NCBI GenBank assembly: GCA_017457545.1 | Contig: JAFTHF010000281.1 | Location: 1 to 8,872 of the forward strand | Direction: 5' to 3' | Origin: Clostridia bacterium | Lineage (GTDB): Bacteria > Bacillota_A > Clostridia > Oscillospirales > CAG-272 | DNA: 8,872 nt | Shown: positions 6,286-8,872 of the stretch, in pieces | Layout of the letters: each line of letters starts with the position of its first letter | Numbering within the stretch: the stretch's first letter is position 1 | The notes under the pieces: generated by a model | The model's input: only the letters and a program-made list of their open reading frames with translations | What the model was told of the DNA's origin: nothing | Database searches by the model: none | Translations under genes and position numbers: made by a program

Positions 6286-7155
6286 ATGAAAACATCAACA
6301 GAAATCTGGTCAGCAGCTGCAAAAATCGGCGAGGAGAGAGCAATATATGAGATTGCTAAGGCAGGCTTTGATGCATGGGACTTTTCCATGTTTGAGATGG
6401 CACGTATAGATTGGAGCACATTTAAGCTTCAGCCCTCAACCCATCCCTTAAGCGGTGAAGGCTATGTTGATTTTGCAAAAAGACTTAAGAAAATCGGAGA
6501 TGACAACGGTATCCACTGTAACCAGTCACACGCACCCTTCCCTGTAAGAGTAAAGGAGGTAAGGGATTATCTTAAGAGAGCAATTGAATGTACAGCTATC
6601 GCAGGTGGAAAGCATTGTATTATTCACCCCGATAATGACAGTAGCGCAGAGAAGAATGCGGAGATGTTTTTTGAGCTCCTTCCCTTTGCCAAGGAGCATG
6701 GAGTTAAGATTGCAACAGAGAATATGTGGAACTGGGACGGTCAGCTTGATCAGGCATCAAGTGCCGCTTGCTCCCACCACGACGATTTTCTTGCTCACTT
6801 AAAGGCAGTTGATGACCCCTATCTTGTAGCCTGTCTTGATATAGGCCACGCAGAAATGAAGGGGCTTAACACCTCTGCAAGAGAAATGATTCTAACTCTT
6901 GGTAATAAGCTTGAGGCATTGCATGTCCACGATAATGACAGATGGCACGATTCCCACAGACTTCCTTTCTCAATGGATATAGACTGGAACGATGTCATAG
7001 GCGCACTTAAGCAGATAAATTATAAGGGCTATATGACCCTTGAGGCAGATGCTCATATCCGTACCACCACCAAAACCGAGGAGGAGATTCTTCGTGAAAT
7101 TCAGCATATGAGCGACGTAGCAAGAAAGCTTGCCACCATGTTCGAAAACGCATAA
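6286..7155 (+). CDS. Sugar isomerase/epimerase-like TIM-barrel protein (AP endonuclease 2 / xylose isomerase-like fold)
   Basis: This 289-residue protein starts at ATG 6286 with AAGGAG eight bases upstream. The barrel pattern and metal-site residues are visible: HCIIHPDND at 110-118, KIATENMWNW with E145, VACLDIGHAEMKG with D185 and H188, ALHVHDNDRWHDSH at 211-224, and GYMTLEADAH with E253. This Glu/Asp/His/Glu arrangement is typical of divalent-metal sugar isomerases and epimerases. Endonuclease IV shares the same superfamily but normally carries a denser trinuclear zinc site; I do not see its full signature, so a sugar substrate is more likely. The gene follows ung by 12 bases in one operon, which makes a repair role worth testing. 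Exact substrate unknown. It ends at a bidirectional terminator (7173-7199). Confidence 0.85.
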   Translation: MKTSTEIWSAAAKIGEERAIYEIAKAGFDAWDFSMFEMARIDWSTFKLQPSTHPLSGEGYVDFAKRLKKIGDDNGIHCNQSHAPFPVRVKEVRDYLKRAIECTAIAGGKHCIIHPDNDSSAEKNAEMFFELLPFAKEHGVKIATENMWNWDGQLDQASSAACSHHDDFLAHLKAVDDPYLVACLDIGHAEMKGLNTSAREMILTLGNKLEALHVHDNDRWHDSHRLPFSMDIDWNDVIGALKQINYKGYMTLEADAHIRTTTKTEEEILREIQHMSDVARKLATMFENA

Positions 7156-7172
7156 ATGTCATAAAAAAACAT

Positions 7173-7199
7173 AAACGGCTTGAAAAATTCAAGCCGTTT
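7173..7199. terminator. Bidirectional terminator between convergent genes
   Basis: AAACGGCTTGAA (7173-7184) and TTCAAGCCGTTT (7188-7199) form a perfect 12-base stem with an AAA loop. Plus-strand reading is followed by TGTGTTTG; minus-strand reading by a T run (complement of A at 7163-7169). It separates the TIM-barrel gene from the acetyltransferase gene. Confidence 0.88.
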
Positions 7200-7208
7200 T
7201 GTGTTTGA

Positions 7209-7646
7209 TTACAAGAGTTTAATATAGATGAAAACCTCGTTACCTCGTTTATTCAACATTTCGCAATCCAGAATAAATCCAAGCTTCTCGTGAAGTCGGA
7301 TACTGGCGACATTATCTTTTCGTATCTGAGCAGTTGCAATTTTATAACCTGATGCCTTAGCGTAATTATAGGCTTGCTTCATAGCTTCGTATGCGTATCC
7401 TTTACAACGGTATTCCTCAAATATTTCGGGGCCTGCACTTATGATATACTCATTGTGCTGATATAGAAATATGTAACCAATTACAGATGATTCGCAACAT
7501 ACAGCAAGCTTTTCTGAATATTTTCCGTTGAATTCGTGCTTGTTCCACTCATTTAACATAAGTAATATCTCATTTTCCGTCTTGCTTGGAGACATTCTCT
7601 TAAGAACTTCTATATCATTTTCGTTAAAATTCCTCAGGTGTATCAT
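7209..7646 (-). CDS. GNAT-family N-acetyltransferase
   Basis: I start at ATG 7646 (145 residues), because AAAGGAG lies just upstream and the ATG overlaps the stop of the preceding gene as ATGA. A longer frame begins at 7703 inside that gene and is not needed. GNAT motifs are visible: the acetyl-CoA pyrophosphate loop R80-x-x-G83-x-A85 in EEYRCKGYAYEAMKQA, and the late NVASIRLHEKLGF at 112-124, typical of RimJ/RimL-like enzymes. These enzymes move an acetyl group from acetyl-CoA to an amine, such as a protein N-terminus, a small molecule or an antibiotic; the substrate here is unknown. The four-base overlap with the four-helix-bundle gene suggests translational coupling, so the acetyltransferase is either a partner or a passenger of that gene. 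Confidence 0.88.
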   Translation of the reverse strand: MIHLRNFNENDIEVLKRMSPSKTENEILLMLNEWNKHEFNGKYSEKLAVCCESSVIGYIFLYQHNEYIISAGPEIFEEYRCKGYAYEAMKQAYNYAKASGYKIATAQIRKDNVASIRLHEKLGFILDCEMLNKRGNEVFIYIKLL

Positions 7647-7993
7647 TGATTCTCCTTTGCGGTTTTGCAAGATGCAATCAAAAGTCTTCTGATATGTCCA
7701 CACACCTTTTCTGTGCTTTTAAAGGTAATCTCGTCAATTCTTCCTGTAGCAAATAACAAGTTCAACCAATAACTTGTCTCGCTAGATTCCTTTAATGCTA
7801 TTTCTAACTTGGAAACAAAATCTCTTTTGCTTTGTGCATATTGTGCTTCATAAATGTTAGCACCTATAGATGTACCGGCTCTTGAAAGCTGATCTAACAT
7901 GTAGGAGCTTTTTGGAGTTTTTACGTTATCAACTAATTCAACTATCATAGTTGCAAATTCAAAGGATAATTCGAGAAGCTTATTTTCAGTCAT
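7643..7993 (-). CDS. Four-helix-bundle protein (23S rRNA intervening-sequence / Avd-like family)
   Basis: This 116-residue protein starts at ATG 7993, seven bases after GGAGG. The family signature is clear: QLSRAGTSIGANIYEA at 35-50, then SKRDFVSKLEIALKES at 55-70 and SETSYWL at 71-77. Members are encoded in intervening sequences of 23S rRNA genes, or, as Avd, assist reverse transcription in diversity-generating retroelements; many others stand alone with unknown function. Avd is a basic pentameric barrel that binds nucleic acid. No reverse transcriptase, template repeat or rRNA is present here. The gene begins 49 bases from an array of hairpins (8043-8205), with its promoter touching that array, and it overlaps the acetyltransferase gene by four bases. 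I infer that it may bind the hairpins; this is a hypothesis. Confidence 0.88.
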   Translation of the reverse strand: MTENKLLELSFEFATMIVELVDNVKTPKSSYMLDQLSRAGTSIGANIYEAQYAQSKRDFVSKLEIALKESSETSYWLNLLFATGRIDEITFKSTEKVCGHIRRLLIASCKTAKENQ

Positions 7994-8014
7994 ATCACTA
8001 CCTCCGTTAATTAA

Positions 8015-8043
8015 ATTGTATCACAGGTTAAGTAGAGTGTCAA
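8015..8043 (-). promoter_or_regulatory. Sigma-A promoter of the four-helix-bundle/acetyltransferase operon
   Basis: On the minus strand TTGACA (8043-8038) is followed after exactly 17 bases by TACAAT (8020-8015), with TGA giving a TG extension. The start site is near 8008. The -35 box meets the first ATGATAT joint of the hairpin array, so anything bound there could control the operon. Confidence 0.85.
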
Positions 8044-8205
8044 TGATATATCGCAAAGCGATATGATATACAGGCAAGCTGTATGATATATTTGTGATGC
8101 AAATATGATATAACATCCGTTCTTTCATACGCTGCAGCGTATATCATCTGCAAAGCAGATATCATACCAACGGTATATCATCCGTGACAAAGGAACGGAT
8201 ATAAT
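8043..8205. repeat. Array of seven hairpins joined by ATGATAT/ATATCAT
   Basis: ATGATAT occurs at 8043, 8063, 8083 and 8105; its reverse complement ATATCAT at 8141, 8159 and 8175; an imperfect ATATAAT ends the array at 8199. Between the joints are hairpins with different cores: ATATCGC/GCGATAT (loop AAA, 8048-8064); ATACAG/CTGTAT (8068-8084); ATATTTG/CAAATAT (8088-8106); the palindrome ATACGCTGCAGCGTAT (8127-8142); ATCTGC/GCAGAT (loop AAA, 8146-8160); ATACC/GGTAT (loop AAC, 8164-8176); and ATCCGT/ACGGAT (8180-8200). Stem pairing is preserved while core sequence varies, which points to selection on structure. The orientation of the joint flips near 8113-8127. The array lies between the tRNA terminator and the neighbouring promoter. 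I do not recognise a named element; it is not a CRISPR array. Confidence 0.85.
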
Positions 8206-8206
8206 T

Positions 8207-8240
8207 AAAAAAGAACTTTTGTCTCCAAAAGTTCTTTTTT
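8207..8240 (-). terminator. Rho-independent terminator of the tRNA operon
   Basis: AAAAAAGAACTTTTG (8207-8221) and CAAAAGTTCTTTTTT (8226-8240) form a perfect 15-base stem around TCTC. Read on the minus strand, the stem ends in six T, two bases beyond the CCA end of the histidine tRNA. It should stop transcription before the hairpin array. Confidence 0.88.
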
Positions 8241-8242
8241 TC

Positions 8243-8320
8243 TGGGGTGGGTAATGAGATTCGAACCCACGACCTTCAGAGCCACAATCTGACGCTCTAA
8301 CCAGCTGAGCTATACCCACC
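8243..8320 (-). tRNA. tRNA-His (anticodon GTG)
   Basis: The minus strand folds into a full cloverleaf: acceptor GTGGGTA/TACCCAC, D-arm starting GCTC, anticodon stem TCAGA/TCTGA with loop TTGTGGC, and T-loop TTCGAAT. The anticodon GTG reads histidine codons. An extra G at 8320 precedes the acceptor and faces C73, the identity signature of histidine tRNAs. CCA is encoded at 8245-8243. It is the last tRNA of a three-gene operon and lies three bases after tRNA-Arg. Confidence 0.97.
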
Positions 8321-8323
8321 ATA

Positions 8324-8400
8324 TGGCGTACCTGGAGGGATTCGAACCCCCGACCTACTGCTTAGAAGGCAGTTGCTCTATCCGGCTGAGCTACAGGTAC
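8324..8400 (-). tRNA. tRNA-Arg (anticodon TCT)
   Basis: The minus strand shows acceptor GTACCTG/CAGGTAC, anticodon stem ACTGC/GCAGT with loop CTTCTAA, T-loop TTCGAAT, discriminator G73 and an encoded CCA. The TCT anticodon reads AGA and AGG arginine codons, which the genes in this window use often. It is the middle gene of the tRNA operon. Confidence 0.97.
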
Positions 8401-8404
8401 ATAT

Positions 8405-8478
<74 letters not shown>

Positions 8479-8506
8479 ATACAAAATACTGCGTTTTTGC
8501 CTTAAT

Positions 8507-8535
8507 ATAATAGCACAGGTAAATTGCTTTGTCAA
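8507..8535 (-). promoter_or_regulatory. Sigma-A promoter of the tRNA operon
   Basis: On the minus strand TTGACA (8535-8530) is followed after 17 bases by TATTAT (8512-8507), with TGC giving a TG extension. The start site is near 8500. The spacer contains ACCTGTG at the same position as the four-helix-bundle promoter. Confidence 0.88.
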
Positions 8536-8586
8536 TAGTATTTTTGAAAAAATTTAAAAATTCTCAAAAATAGCCAATACCTATAA

Positions 8587-8622
8587 AATGGCACAGCGAA
8601 ATTTCCCTCTCGCTGTGCCATT
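8587..8622 (-). terminator. Terminator of the C39-like gene
   Basis: AATGGCACAGCG (8587-8598) and CGCTGTGCCATT (8611-8622) form a perfect 12-base stem with a 12-base loop. On the minus strand it ends in TTTTATAGG, a short T run. It lies about 35 bases beyond the stop codon at 8658. There is no T run on the plus side. Confidence 0.75.
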
Positions 8623-8657
8623 GGGGATTATACAAGGCATTAAAGGCAGATAATGCG

Positions 8658-8872
8658 CTACCTTATCATAATCGCCTGAGAGCCCATTTGAGCATATCTC
8701 AGAGCAAAAAGGTCCATATCCACAGAGAAGATTCCACCTGCGGGGTCGGACAGGGTAACTGTATTTCTTGTATAATCATAGCCGATAAGCACCATACAAG
8801 CCATATTTGACTTGAGATACAGCGTTTCACCGTCTATAACCCATATACGGGATATTGAAGGGGTAGTTTCAA
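8658..8872 (-). CDS. C39-like papain-fold peptidase, C-terminal end (5' part outside window)
   Basis: Seventy residues are visible, ending at TAG 8660-8658. The segment MACMVLIGYDYTRNTVTLSDPAGG at 23-46, then FALRYAQMGSQAIMI at 55-69, matches the C-terminal half of bacterial C39-type (C39_2-like) cysteine peptidases of Clostridia, which usually read HCMVLIGYD and then NDP, and end with MGSQAVVI. Here the position normally held by the catalytic histidine is Ala24, so the protein may be inactive or may use another residue. The DP at 42-43 that follows is kept. The N-terminal part, including the expected catalytic cysteine and any signal peptide, lies outside the window. The family call comes from recalled motifs and is fairly firm; activity is uncertain. 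Confidence 0.7.
   Translation of the reverse strand, partial: ETTPSISRIWVIDGETLYLKSNMACMVLIGYDYTRNTVTLSDPAGGIFSVDMDLFALRYAQMGSQAIMIR

Noticed and set aside
6003..6419. Minus-strand frame of 138 codons
   Set aside because: It is antisense to ung and the TIM-barrel gene, which are both strongly supported by catalytic motifs.
8043..8205. CRISPR array
   Set aside because: The repeated joint is only seven bases, the spacers are self-complementary, orientation flips, and no cas gene is present.
7643..8205. Diversity-generating retroelement with an avd gene
   Set aside because: No reverse transcriptase, no template/variable repeat pair and no target gene are present, although the protein family is related.
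8125..8322. Minus-strand reading frame of 65 codons beginning MVGIAQLVRASDCGSEGRG
   Set aside because: It is a translation of the histidine tRNA gene, a known annotation artefact (IAQLVRASDCGSEGRGFESH), and it runs into the hairpin array.

Overview
The window looks like a chromosome segment of a low-GC, Gram-positive anaerobe of the Clostridia, most likely a gut Oscillospiraceae/Ruminococcaceae or Lachnospiraceae relative. This is inferred from AT-rich spacers, strong AGGAGG-type ribosome binding sites, consensus sigma-A promoters with a 17-base spacer and a TG extension, a Cys-anchored lipoprotein foldase, a type II pantothenate kinase, and tRNA genes that encode their own CCA ends. Genus cannot be assigned from the sequence alone.

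Layout. From 1 to 1859 (minus strand) a multi-pass membrane protein of unknown function is followed by a lipoprotein with two FKBP-like prolyl isomerase domains; the latter runs off the left edge. A divergent spacer leads to an M14-family metallopeptidase at 1986-2894 (plus) that resembles gamma-D-glutamyl-diamino-acid peptidases of cell-wall turnover. An SGNH/GDSL esterase (3041-3706, plus) follows behind a promoter that is overlapped by a perfect dyad. It converges on a type II pantothenate kinase (3750-4574, minus), the first step of coenzyme A synthesis. A ThuA-like protein (4739-5458, minus) is transcribed divergently from a two-gene operon of uracil-DNA glycosylase (5599-6273) and a sugar isomerase/epimerase-like TIM barrel (6286-7155). 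The ung promoter is overlapped by a second perfect dyad.

From 7209 to 8241 is an accessory-looking block. A GNAT acetyltransferase and a four-helix-bundle protein (the family of 23S rRNA intervening-sequence proteins and of Avd of diversity-generating retroelements) overlap by ATGA. They are driven by a near-perfect promoter whose -35 box touches an array of seven hairpins (8043-8205). The hairpins share an ATGATAT/ATATCAT joint but have different, self-complementary cores, and the array flips orientation in the middle. It lies between the tRNA terminator and the four-helix-bundle promoter, so neither transcript is expected to cover it. It may therefore act as DNA. This array and its neighbour gene are the best candidate for an undescribed system here.

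From 8243 to 8535 (minus) a three-gene tRNA operon (Gly-TCC, Arg-TCT, His-GTG) has a textbook promoter and terminator. The right edge holds the C-terminal end of a C39-like peptidase-fold protein that seems to lack the catalytic histidine. No stretch longer than 300 bases lacks a gene.
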